Of a DNA stretch of 50,617 bases, positions 43,936-50,617 are shown piece by piece (the stretch's first letter is position 1; every line of letters begins with the position of its first letter). The stretch is from positions 1-50,617 of the forward strand of contig JADBWK010000022.1 of assembly GCA_020404895.1 (NCBI GenBank), in the 5' to 3' direction. Source of the DNA: Pseudanabaena sp. M085S1SP2A07QC (GTDB lineage: Bacteria; Cyanobacteriota; Cyanobacteriia; Pseudanabaenales; Pseudanabaenaceae). The translations under genes were made by a program, and so were the position numbers. A model generated the notes under the pieces. That model saw only the letters and a list, made by a program, of their open reading frames with translations, did no database searches and was not told where the DNA came from.

Positions 43936-45106
43936 CAGCAATTCTCATTATGAAAAATGATGTCTTTGAAATCATTACACAAAGCTTCTTTAATAATTAT
44001 TAGCAGGTTTGGGAATGGTAAAGATCCCTCTAGACAAAACTATTCCTGTGTTACATTTGGCGCAAATGTTCAACTTAGTTTACTAACGCAGTTTCCCGAT
44101 CGCAGTTTGCTCTTGACAAGTTTGCAAGCGGGGAACATTTCCACTGATGCACCATTTACCAGCTTTAATGCGCTCAACAATGGCTTTACTCGTCTAGCCT
44201 ATGAAGGCAATACAGGTAATACATTTAGGCTAACTGATCTCAACTATCGCTTTTATCTAGGCGATCGCCTTGCGATTATTGTAGGACCTAAAGGTATAAG
44301 TGCAGTCAACGTATTCCGTGGCGCAAATCGGATTGAGAGTGCAGGGAGTTGCCCAATTTCGCTCTTTGCTCAGCGCAACCCGATCATTAGCCTTAATGCT
44401 GGACAGACTGGTTTAGGTTTTGACTGGCAGATTGCCAAAGGTTTTAGCTTGCAGGGTGTCTACTCGGCAGGTAATGCGGCGGCGACTGATGATGGTGGTT
44501 TGTTTGGTAGACCGACTTCGATTGGTGTGCAGTTAGCAGCCACTATCTTTGAGCGCGTCGATGCTGCAATCTATTACCTCAATTCCTACACCAATAACGG
44601 TACGCTCGGCAGTGCTGTTGGTGATAACTTCGTGGGCATCACTTTCCCAACCAATGTCGCCTCGAAGTTTAACACCAATGCTTTTGGTGGATCGCTTAAT
44701 TGGCAAGCAATCAACTTAATCTTGGTGGATGGCTTGGCTTCACCAATTCCAATATTCAGAATGCTGGATTCTCTGGCGACGTGAATATTGGAATTGGATG
44801 ACCTATGCCAATTTGCTCGACCTGTTCAAAGAAGGTGATTTGTTTGGGCTTTATGTCGGGCAACCACCTAGCATCACTAGCAGTAACTTGAGTGGAAATA
44901 TCAACTTCCCTAGTTTGCTCAGTGGCACGGGTGGTATCACTGGTTCTCAACCTGCGACCACAACCCATCTTGAGTTGTTCTATCGCTATCCTATTTCCAA
45001 AAACATCATTATTACTCCAGGAGTAGTGTTTGTGTTTAGTCCTGGCAATACGGCAAGTAGCGACACAATCACGATTGGTGCTTTGAGAACTACGTTTTCG
45101 TTCTAA
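43936..45106 (+). pseudogene. iron-uptake/OprB-type porin, 5'-truncated and twice frameshifted
   Basis: The coding part reads in three frames. 43957-44723 carries LTQFPDRSLLLTSLQAGNIS and ISLNAGQTGLGFDWQIAKGF, strands of the cyanobacterial OprB-like porin barrel. About 44724-44792 continues in the third frame, LGGWLGFTNSNIQNAGFSGD. The second frame resumes at about 44793 with WMTYANLLDLFKEGDLFGLY and ends SF at the barrel terminus. The signal peptide, SLH domain and coiled coil expected before the barrel are absent. The repeat motif CAGCAATTCTCATT lies just upstream (43936). A dead gene. Confidence 0.8.
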
Positions 45107-45124
45107 AAGCTCATTTAAGAATTG

Positions 45125-45207
45125 TACTTCTTGCCCCCCTAGCCCCCCAATTCTGGGGGGAACCATATTTAAGTCCCCCAGAATTGGGGGATTTAGGGGG
45201 CTAGATA
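45125..45207. repeat. intergenic palindrome (GGGGG-rich)
   Basis: GCCCCCCTAGCCCCCCAATT, CTGGGGGGA, then TCCCCCAGAATTGGGGGATT and AGGGGGCTAG. This is the well-known style of cyanobacterial intergenic palindrome, running into the MITE C half-copy. Confidence 0.6.
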
Positions 45208-45226
45208 CCTAGAGCTTTAAACAAGA

Positions 45227-45286
45227 TTAGAACTTACGCAAAAGAACGAAATGTAGGGGCAATTCATGAATTACCCCTACATTTTT
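45227..45286 (-). mobile_element. truncated copy of MITE family C
   Basis: TTAGAACTTACGCAAAAGAACG and TAGGGGCAATTCATGAATTACCCC match one half of the complete element at 46484-46578 in reverse orientation. The far terminal repeat is missing. Confidence 0.65.
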
Positions 45287-45291
45287 TGCTA

Positions 45292-45333
45292 TACAAAAGT
45301 TTGTAATTCGGTAGTCAGCCCTGTGCGATAGAA
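45292..45333 (-). pseudogene. duplicated scrap of prmA
   Basis: TACAAAAGTTTGTAATTCGG and TAGTCAGCCCTGTGCGAT match prmA positions 43662-43704 with four or so mismatches over 42 bp, in the same orientation. It is too short to be a gene. It suggests an old duplication enclosing the porin pseudogene. Confidence 0.5.
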
Positions 45334-45360
45334 TAGCAATTTTAGGGCTATCCGAACTTA

Positions 45361-46374
45361 CTATTTGGGCTGATGAGAAGTAATGCAATGGAAAGCGCCA
45401 CCGCCAAGAAGAATATGCTTGGCTGATAGACCGATCACTTGACGATTTGGGAAATGCTTGGCGATGGCTTGAACTGCTAGCTCATCATTAGCAGAACCGT
45501 AAAGAGGAATGATTACGCTGTCGTTGGAAATATAGAAATTGAGATAGCTAGCGGGCATGATCTCCCCTTCATCATCGAGAACGAGACTTGGTGAAGGGAT
45601 TTTAACTACATTTAATTTATGCCCTTGAGCGTCGGTCATCGCTTCTAATTGAGCAGCAATATTGTTGAGAACTTGATAATTAGGATCGTCCTCAGAAGTT
45701 GACTGCATACACATGACGGTATGCGGTGCAATAAAACGCGCGATCGTGTCGATATGTCCATCGGTATGGTCATTGAGAAGCCCTTCTTCGATCCACAGAA
45801 CTTTTTCTACACCTAAAGCATTTATTAATCCAGACTCGATCGCCTGTTGATCCATCTGCGGATTGCGATTGGGATTGAGTAGGCATTGCTTAGTAGTAAG
45901 GCATGTTCCTTCGCCATCGACCTCGATCGCACCACCTTCGAGCACCCAATCAAATTCAAATTTAGGTATGTCAAGGGTTGCCAGAATATTCGCAGCTACG
46001 CGATCATCATGTTCGAGCATATATTTACCTCCCCAACCGTTCCATTGAAATTGCAATGCTCCAATTGTTCCTTCAGCATTTTTGATATATATGGGAGTGA
46101 TATCACGCATCCAAATGTCTCCAAAAGGAATCTGATGGAAACGCACTGGCAAATCGCCCAAAAGTTCTTTGGCAAGGGCGGCAGTTTCTTCTAATACCAA
46201 TATTTCTAGCTTTTCGGATTTGGCGATCGCTCTTGCGAGAGCGACAAATTCAGTTTGAACAATATCGAGGTATTCTAACCACAGGTCGCGATGGCTGGGG
46301 AAAGCTAGCCAACAGGCTTGGTGTGGTTGCCATTCGGCTGGCTGTGCGTAGCCCAATTTTTTTGGGTGATCCAT
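45361..46374 (-). CDS. aguA: agmatine deiminase
   Basis: 337 aa, the usual length of the PPAD-type guanidino-modifying enzyme. It turns agmatine into N-carbamoylputrescine in polyamine synthesis. Conserved blocks are FGDIWMRDITP, VLEGGAIEVDGEG, LNDHTDGHIDTIARF and the C-terminal LGGGAFHCITSHQP with the nucleophile Cys330. The start ATG at 46374 fits the family (MDHPKKLGYAQPAEWQPH). A single gene. The usual partner, N-carbamoylputrescine amidase, is not in the window. Confidence 0.95.
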   Translation of the reverse strand: MDHPKKLGYAQPAEWQPHQACWLAFPSHRDLWLEYLDIVQTEFVALARAIAKSEKLEILVLEETAALAKELLGDLPVRFHQIPFGDIWMRDITPIYIKNAEGTIGALQFQWNGWGGKYMLEHDDRVAANILATLDIPKFEFDWVLEGGAIEVDGEGTCLTTKQCLLNPNRNPQMDQQAIESGLINALGVEKVLWIEEGLLNDHTDGHIDTIARFIAPHTVMCMQSTSEDDPNYQVLNNIAAQLEAMTDAQGHKLNVVKIPSPSLVLDDEGEIMPASYLNFYISNDSVIIPLYGSANDELAVQAIAKHFPNRQVIGLSAKHILLGGGAFHCITSHQPK

Positions 46375-46483
46375 GACGGTTGCGGTGTTGTTAGTAATCC
46401 ATCGAAAATCCTACCTTTATTTTGGGCGATCGCGCTATACAACTAAATCGCTATTCAAATCTTTATTACCAATTTACAAAATG

Positions 46484-46578
46484 TTAGGACTTACGCAAAA
46501 ATGCCCTGAAAGCCTAATTTTGCCGTAGGGTCAATTCATGAATTGCCCCTACGGCTCGTTCTTTTGCGTAAGTCCTAA
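46484..46578. mobile_element. MITE family C, complete copy (95 bp)
   Basis: The 17-bp perfect terminal repeats are TTAGGACTTACGCAAAA (46484-46500) and TTTTGCGTAAGTCCTAA (46562-46578). The centre has AATTCATGAATT inside a GTAGGG/CCCTAC stem. The GACTTACGCA terminus is a common cyanobacterial repeat end. Its right end supplies the stop codon of the hsdR remnant at 46575. Confidence 0.85.
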
Positions 46579-46769
46579 AACTGATAAAACTTTTCGAGAT
46601 CGGCATCTGTAAAAGTAATAATCTGCACTAAAAAGGCATAGGTTCTGACGTAATCGCCTAGACGGGTTCGCAAGTCGGCTTTTTCTTCTGAGGTAAGTAC
46701 TTGATAGCTATCGGGTGCAGAATCGCGGAAATCTATCGAGGTGTTGAGTTTTAGATATAAATAGGGCAT
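46575..46769 (-). pseudogene. hsdR-like C-terminal remnant, stopped by a MITE
   Basis: 64 codons read SYQVLTSEEKADLRTRLGDY, then VRTYAFLVQIITFTDADLEK and FYQF and TAG. The L-x-x-Y-x-x-L-x-Q-I...F-T-D-x-D-L-E-K-x-Y pattern is the C-terminal helical region of HsdR-type restriction subunits, normally continuing into a GRxLLRKLP helix. The stop TAG comes from the tip of MITE C. The upstream helicase part is gone. It is from a different HsdR branch than the fragment at the window start. Confidence 0.55.
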
Positions 46770-46803
46770 GATCTTAGAGATTGCTCTTGCAGAGAAAAAG
46801 CTA

Positions 46804-47016
46804 ATGATATCTGGTTTTAAACATTTGAGCGTGAAACCCATAGTCAAAAACTTGAGATTTTTCCCCTTGGTTCTCGTTGGGCTAACTGTGTTTGCCCTTA
46901 ACGCCAATCCCGATATGCATCCTTATCTGCAAATTTCCATAGTTTTACTAGAGGCAAAATTGGGAATCCTCATAGTATATTTACTAGCTAAGAAGATTTC
47001 TAAGCCTGTAAGATAA
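46804..47016 (+). CDS. small membrane protein
   Basis: 70 aa from the ATG at 46804. A longer frame to 46768 overlaps the hsdR remnant. It has two transmembrane helices (FFPLVLVGLTVFALNA and ISIVLLEAKLGILIVYLLAK) and a basic end. It lies 43 bp upstream of the TM2 gene on the same strand. Function unknown. Confidence 0.5.
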   Translation: MISGFKHLSVKPIVKNLRFFPLVLVGLTVFALNANPDMHPYLQISIVLLEAKLGILIVYLLAKKISKPVR

Positions 47017-47059
47017 GCCTGTAGTTACACACTAACCAAGTTTTAAGAGGAAAATAGTA

Positions 47060-47395
47060 ATGAGGACTAGAACTAGTGCAATTCTTTGGTGTTTCTTTCT
47101 AGGAGCATTTGGAGCGCACAAATTTTATCTAGGGCAATCTGGTTGGGGAATCGTTTACTTACTGTTTTTCTGGACTGGTATCCCCTCTATTGCTGCTTTT
47201 ATTGAGTTTATTATGCTGTTGTTAATGGCTGATAATGAATTCAACCGTAGATTTAATGGTGGGGCAAATCAAGCGACAGCATCGGTTAGAGACTCTACCG
47301 CAGCTCTGGGAGATCTTAAAAAACTTTATGATGACGGTATAATCACAGCTGAAGAGTACGAAGAAAAACGAAAAAAGCTACTTAAAAATATTTAG
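47060..47395 (+). CDS. TM2-domain protein with SHOCT motif
   Basis: 111 aa. The N-terminal TM2 domain (3-65) has the signature LGAFGAHKFYLGQSGWGIVYL then two hydrophobic helices. The C-terminal SHOCT-like helix-hairpin is LKKLYDDGIITAEEYEEKRK. This pairing is common in bacteria, and SHOCT is thought to mediate oligomerisation. AAGAGG lies 10 bp before the ATG. The next gene starts 17 bp later, so they are co-transcribed. Confidence 0.88.
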   Translation: MRTRTSAILWCFFLGAFGAHKFYLGQSGWGIVYLLFFWTGIPSIAAFIEFIMLLLMADNEFNRRFNGGANQATASVRDSTAALGDLKKLYDDGIITAEEYEEKRKKLLKNI

Positions 47396-47412
47396 AAAAA
47401 ATATTTAAGATT

Positions 47413-48123
47413 ATGTCTCAACCTTCATGGTTTGATCAAACACCATCTTGGGTTTGGTGGTCTTTTGTACCAGCATTGGGTGGTGGCGCGATCGCCTATG
47501 CTGGTGTAAAGTCTGGCTCAAATATTTGGATTGGTATCGGTGCATGTTTCGTCACGGCTGGAATTATTTTCTACTCATCCCCATATCTTTCTGGCTTTGC
47601 GACGATTGTTTGGCTTGCCCAAATTTCAACCGCCTTTGCCCTAAAACGTGAGTATTTAGCGAAGACTTATCCAAAGCATTTACCATTGCCTGAAGATGAA
47701 AGACTATTTAAGGCGATCGCAGCTAATCGTCCCAAAATTGAAATCAATAGTTGCTCTAAAAATGACTTAGTTAATGTTTTAGGCTTGCCGATTGTTTATG
47801 CCAATGATATTGACTCATTAAGAGCAGAAGGGCATATCTTCACTAGTCTCGAAGAACTCCACGACATTCTCGAAATCCCCAACTCAACTCTGCAAAAAAT
47901 CGCGCCAATGGTTGTTTTTAGCTATGATTATCGCCAAGAATCAGGCTATTCATGGAAGCGAGTTAACTCCATGACTGCCGACGACTTGATGGCGATTGGC
48001 ATAGAATCCAACATAGCGATCGCGATCGCCGAAGAGCGACAACGAAGAGGCGAATTTAAATCGATTATGGATGTCAAAAAGCGTACTGGCATTCCCTTTA
48101 GTGCATATAAACAACTTACTTAA
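47413..48123 (+). CDS. membrane protein with helix-hairpin-helix domains
   Basis: 236 aa. Two or three transmembrane helices (about 12-75, WSFVPALGGGAIAYAGV; IGACFVTAGIIFYS; LAQISTAFAL) precede HhH-type repeats: NSCSKNDLVNVLGLP with SLEELHDILEIPNSTLQKIA, and NSMTADDLMAIGIESNIAIA with SIMDVKKRTGIPFS. HhH motifs bind DNA backbone or act as protein modules, as in ComEA-like proteins. Role not known. It follows the TM2 gene at 17 bp. Confidence 0.7.
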   Translation: MSQPSWFDQTPSWVWWSFVPALGGGAIAYAGVKSGSNIWIGIGACFVTAGIIFYSSPYLSGFATIVWLAQISTAFALKREYLAKTYPKHLPLPEDERLFKAIAANRPKIEINSCSKNDLVNVLGLPIVYANDIDSLRAEGHIFTSLEELHDILEIPNSTLQKIAPMVVFSYDYRQESGYSWKRVNSMTADDLMAIGIESNIAIAIAEERQRRGEFKSIMDVKKRTGIPFSAYKQLT

Positions 48124-48205
48124 ATAGATTAGGAGCGGCGCTTTGCACCGTTCCTAATTGTTAGAGGCTTATCTATGTTAATTTTTAGAGCAACATTAAA
48201 AGATA

Positions 48206-48272
48206 TAGCCTTAGCCACTTTTATCAAGACAAATCAAAACCCAAATAGTGAGAGGCTGCGCAACGCGCCACC
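48206..48272 (-). mobile_element. truncated MITE family B copy
   Basis: It begins after TA (48204-48205) as TAGCCTTAGCCACTTTTATC, then AAGACAAATCAAAACCCAAA and TAGTGAGAGG, matching one arm of the 33476 element. The palindrome then diverges after GCGC and the second arm is absent. Spacer 48124-48338 shows nothing else. Confidence 0.65.
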
Positions 48273-48338
48273 TTTACTTTAGGTTAGTGATATTACCTTT
48301 ACTGACAACAGATCTATTTCTATACAGATTTAACTAGA

Positions 48339-49679
48339 ATGGCAACTTGGCAAGCAATAGTTTCGCTGGTTACCTTTATCAGTGTGATTTTTCTACTGAT
48401 TACTGAGTGGCTACATTTTACGATCGCCGCATTTTTAGGCGCTCTCATTCTAATAGTCCTGAATGTGCTGACTATGCCCGAAGCCCTTGGATATATTGGT
48501 AAAAGTCATGGGACTTTAGGGCTTTTCTTCGGAGTGATGGTGATGGTACGTGCCTTTCAGCCAACTAGAGTCTTTGAGTATCTTGCTACTCAGATGGTGA
48601 TCTTGGCTAAAGGAAGAGGCGATCGCCTGTTATTGGGCATAGTTGCCATTACTACTCCAATCTGTGCAGTTCTCCCTAATGCCACAACTGTAATGCTACT
48701 AGCCCCGCTCATTCCGCCAATGGCTGAGGAAATTGGGGTGGATTTTGTACCATTACTAATTTTGATGGTGTTTGTGGCAAATAGCTCAGGCTTATTAACT
48801 ATTGTTGGCGATCCTGCGACTTATATTGTCGGTGATGCGATCAATATGAGCTTTGTCGATTATTTACTCAAACTCAGTCTTGGTGGGGCGCTTGCTGTTG
48901 GCGTGATTGTTGCCATACTGCCATTTCTATTTCGCAAAATTTGGAACAAAAAGTTAGAAAACCTTGAGCGTCTTCCTCATCCTAAGATCAATCACCCTCG
49001 TACCCTGATCGTTGGTGCAATCATCACTGCTTTTGTGCTGCTATTTTTTGTAATTGGTGAATCGCTCCCGATTCCTGTACCTCCCGCAACCATAGCCTTA
49101 CTGGGCTCGGCTCTTGCGTTGATGCTAGCGCATCATAGCAAAATTGACACAGTGCAGCATATTTTGAGGGATGTGGATTGGAGTACTTTAATTTTCTTTA
49201 TGTGTATTTTTGTGCTGATTGGAGGACTCGAAAAAACAGGTGTAATCAGCAGTATGTCAGGATTTTTGGGAGTGCTTTTGGGAAAAAATATTGCCCTTGG
49301 TTCGATTATTCTGATCTTTTTTATAGGATTAATTTCCAGTGTTGTCCCGAATATTCCTCTCGTGGTGGCGATGGTTCCCTTACTCAAGCAATATGTGGTT
49401 AATGTCGGTTTAGCTGGTTCGGAGATTATCTCTCCCGATTTTGCAGGACAATTACCAGCGATCGTTTTACCTCTGTTTTACGCGATGATGTATGGTGCAA
49501 CCCTTGGTGGAAATGGAACTTTAGTAGGAGCTTCAGCCAATATTGTCGCCGCAGGTGTTGCGGAACAGCATGGGCGAAGAATTTCATTTAAGACATTTTT
49601 GCACTATGGCATTCCTGTAATGATCTTGCAGCTTGTGGTTGCTGCCATATATGTCACCTTGCGATTTTTGATTTTTTGA
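48339..49679 (+). CDS. ArsB/NhaD (SLC13-like) ion permease
   Basis: 446 aa, with about ten transmembrane helices across the whole length, as in arsenite-efflux ArsB, NhaD and P-protein transporters. Conserved elements include ITTPICAVLPNATTVMLLAP, SGLLTIVGDPATYIVGDAIN, the SSVVPNIPLVVAMVPLL re-entrant region and the late GATLGGNGTLVGASANIVAA, the mirror of the first. The substrate (arsenite, Na+ or a dicarboxylate) cannot be read from sequence. No ars genes adjoin it. Monocistronic. Confidence 0.88.
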   Translation: MATWQAIVSLVTFISVIFLLITEWLHFTIAAFLGALILIVLNVLTMPEALGYIGKSHGTLGLFFGVMVMVRAFQPTRVFEYLATQMVILAKGRGDRLLLGIVAITTPICAVLPNATTVMLLAPLIPPMAEEIGVDFVPLLILMVFVANSSGLLTIVGDPATYIVGDAINMSFVDYLLKLSLGGALAVGVIVAILPFLFRKIWNKKLENLERLPHPKINHPRTLIVGAIITAFVLLFFVIGESLPIPVPPATIALLGSALALMLAHHSKIDTVQHILRDVDWSTLIFFMCIFVLIGGLEKTGVISSMSGFLGVLLGKNIALGSIILIFFIGLISSVVPNIPLVVAMVPLLKQYVVNVGLAGSEIISPDFAGQLPAIVLPLFYAMMYGATLGGNGTLVGASANIVAAGVAEQHGRRISFKTFLHYGIPVMILQLVVAAIYVTLRFLIF

Positions 49680-49751
49680 TAATCTCTTCTCACTCAAAAT
49701 AATTACATTATTCAAGAGGTAAAGGAAGATATAGAAAGTATTTTTCTAGCA

Positions 49752-50134
49752 TCATCGATGCTGGGTCATGGCGATGACCATTTCTACAGAGAGGTCTGAG
49801 ATATTACCAAGAGTAGGTAGTATATCGGTTCCAGAATAGACTAGTGGCAGTTCTGAGTATTCCCAAACCCAATTTGTTTTCGCTGAATATCAATTAGCCA
49901 AGCGAGTTGAGTGCCGTTTATCAAGCAGTGTAGGATTTTGTTCTGTAGCTCTAATGTGTTTTGGTCGGGGGAACGAATTTCAATCAGCCAGTCTGGTGCT
50001 CCTTGCAGTGGACTATCGAATTGAGTAAGGCGATCGCTTTGGAAGTGCAATGTATGTTTGATTTTATTGTAGTTTAAGAACTTTGTTCGTTGCAAATATT
50101 GAGAAATCTCAGGCAGTTTTGAGGGCGATCGCAC
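49752..50134 (-). pseudogene. Uma2-type (PD-(D/E)XK) protein, frameshifted and 5'-truncated
   Basis: The main frame contains APDWLIEIRSPDQNTLELQN and GTQLAWLIDIQRKQIG, the metal-binding D...E-x-R/K core of Uma2 (DUF820). After QIGFG the frame breaks. The true C-terminus is in another frame, EYSELPLVYSGTDILPTLGN and MVIAMTQHR. Upstream, a stop separates VLIVDF from LVRSPSKL, so the N-terminus is also lost. A pseudogene. The spacer 50135-50224 contains nothing else. Confidence 0.7.
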
Positions 50135-50224
50135 CAGCTAAAAATCAACAATTAGAACTGCGATCGACGCTTGAATATTTTAGAATTTGAGATATTTAGG
50201 AAAGCGATTACTTTATAACTGATG

Positions 50225-50523
50225 TTACGTGGAAGGAATGGACATTTTTTGAAGAAGAGAGAAACTAGCCCGAATGGCGTTGAGGTAAAGTTTAGCCTTG
50301 AGAGCAAAGTGATTGAGCTTAGTCTTGATGCGGAGACGCTCCAACTTAACAAAAGCGAAAAAGCAAGCAAAGATATGATTTTTCTGAGTATGTGGAATAC
50401 CCGTGGGAGACTTAGCCAAAGCGAGATTAGATTTGAGTGATTTGTGAAATTCTTCAACTGTCCATCGTTTTTGATAGATTGTGTTGATGTCAGATGCGGT
50501 TAAGTCGAGATTACTACAAGCTA
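50225..50523 (-). pseudogene. IS4-type transposase C-terminus, cut by MITE A copy 4
   Basis: The open frame from the MITE edge reads ACSNLDLTASDINTIYQKRW, then TVEEFHKSLKSN. YQKRWTVEEFHKSLK fits the Y-(2)-R-(3)-E-(6)-K signature of IS4-family transposases exactly. It ends at PST and stop (50225). The N-terminal part must lie beyond the window, on the far side of the MITE. The first Met is internal, so the gene is broken. Confidence 0.75.
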
Positions 50524-50617
50524 TAGCAATGTAAGCTTTGCTTAGGACATAAAACCCAAAAGATGGCAGAGCTTCGCTCTGCCATCTTTTGGGTTTTGAA
50601 TTGTCCTATCTATCTCT
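50524..50617 (+). mobile_element. MITE family A, copy 4 (truncated by window end)
   Basis: It starts after TA (50522-50523) as TAGCAATGTAAGCTTTGC, in the same orientation as copy 1. 94 of the expected 104 bp are visible, up to CTATCTATCTCT. It lies inside the transposase gene. Confidence 0.85.

Noticed and set aside
44729-45106. Separate small gene beginning MAWLHQFQYS
   Set aside because: Its first 22 residues are a wrong-frame reading of porin sequence; only the part from WMTYANLL on is porin.
46768-46907. N-terminal part of the minus-strand frame ending at 46575 as coding
   Set aside because: MALRANTVSPTRTKG... is the antisense of the small membrane-protein gene and not HsdR-like; homology starts near 46769.
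1-50617. CRISPR array, tRNA or rRNA genes
   Set aside because: No regularly spaced direct repeats, no cloverleaf with TTCGA-type T-loop and no rRNA-like conserved blocks were seen; the repeats present are inverted and dispersed.

Overview
The window is cyanobacterial. GCGATCGC (HIP1-type) octamers are scattered through both coding and spacer DNA, and the gene content fits: a Tic22-like protein, a DUF3086 protein, a long-form LrtA/HPF, an OprB-type porin and a COG0523 metal chaperone. The many palindromic spacers and short TA-flanked elements suggest a Pseudanabaena-like genome, but that is inference. I recognised no rRNA, tRNA or CRISPR array.

Region 1 (1-19.9 kb) is an accessory, defence-type island. 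It opens with the tail of an IS transposase joined directly to an N-terminally deleted type I restriction subunit (hsdR). A YgjP-type metallopeptidase gene follows, split by a 104-bp MITE. Next is the centrepiece: three tightly packed minus-strand genes (about 990 aa unknown, 310 aa winged-helix-like unknown, 2076 aa DEAD/DEAH helicase with DUF1998) and a divergent WYL-domain regulator. This has the layout of a regulated anti-phage system, but I cannot match the helicase partners to a named one. Beyond it lie a 102-bp inverted-repeat element, an intact tyrosine recombinase, an AAA ATPase fused to a PD-(D/E)XK nuclease, a decayed second recombinase copy that runs into a WG-repeat fragment, and several broken genes.

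Region 2 (20-38 kb) is mostly housekeeping: Tic22, DUF3086, an F420-ligase-like membrane protein, trpA, a partner-switching pair (HATPase-like plus STAS), a zinc-type COG0523 GTPase with a His-rich linker, thioredoxin, efp-accB, a cyclic-nucleotide-binding-domain protein, pgi, lrtA/hpf, queF, exbD-tonB, and a lipoprotein. Almost every spacer holds a perfect or near-perfect hairpin. Some are clear bidirectional terminators and others belong to repeat families that recur in the window.

Region 3 (38-50.6 kb) holds a MazEF-like toxin-antitoxin pair joined to an NlpC/P60 gene, a GTG-started sigma factor followed by a Pro-rich transmembrane SPOR protein, small membrane proteins, prmA, a doubly frameshifted porin pseudogene, a duplicated scrap of prmA, agmatine deiminase, a second hsdR remnant stopped by a MITE, TM2/SHOCT and helix-hairpin-helix membrane proteins, an ArsB/NhaD-type permease, a frameshifted Uma2 gene and an IS4-type transposase cut by the fourth copy of the first MITE.

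Together the window shows a stable core interleaved with a defence/mobile island. Small non-autonomous elements have broken several genes here and supplied stop codons to others.
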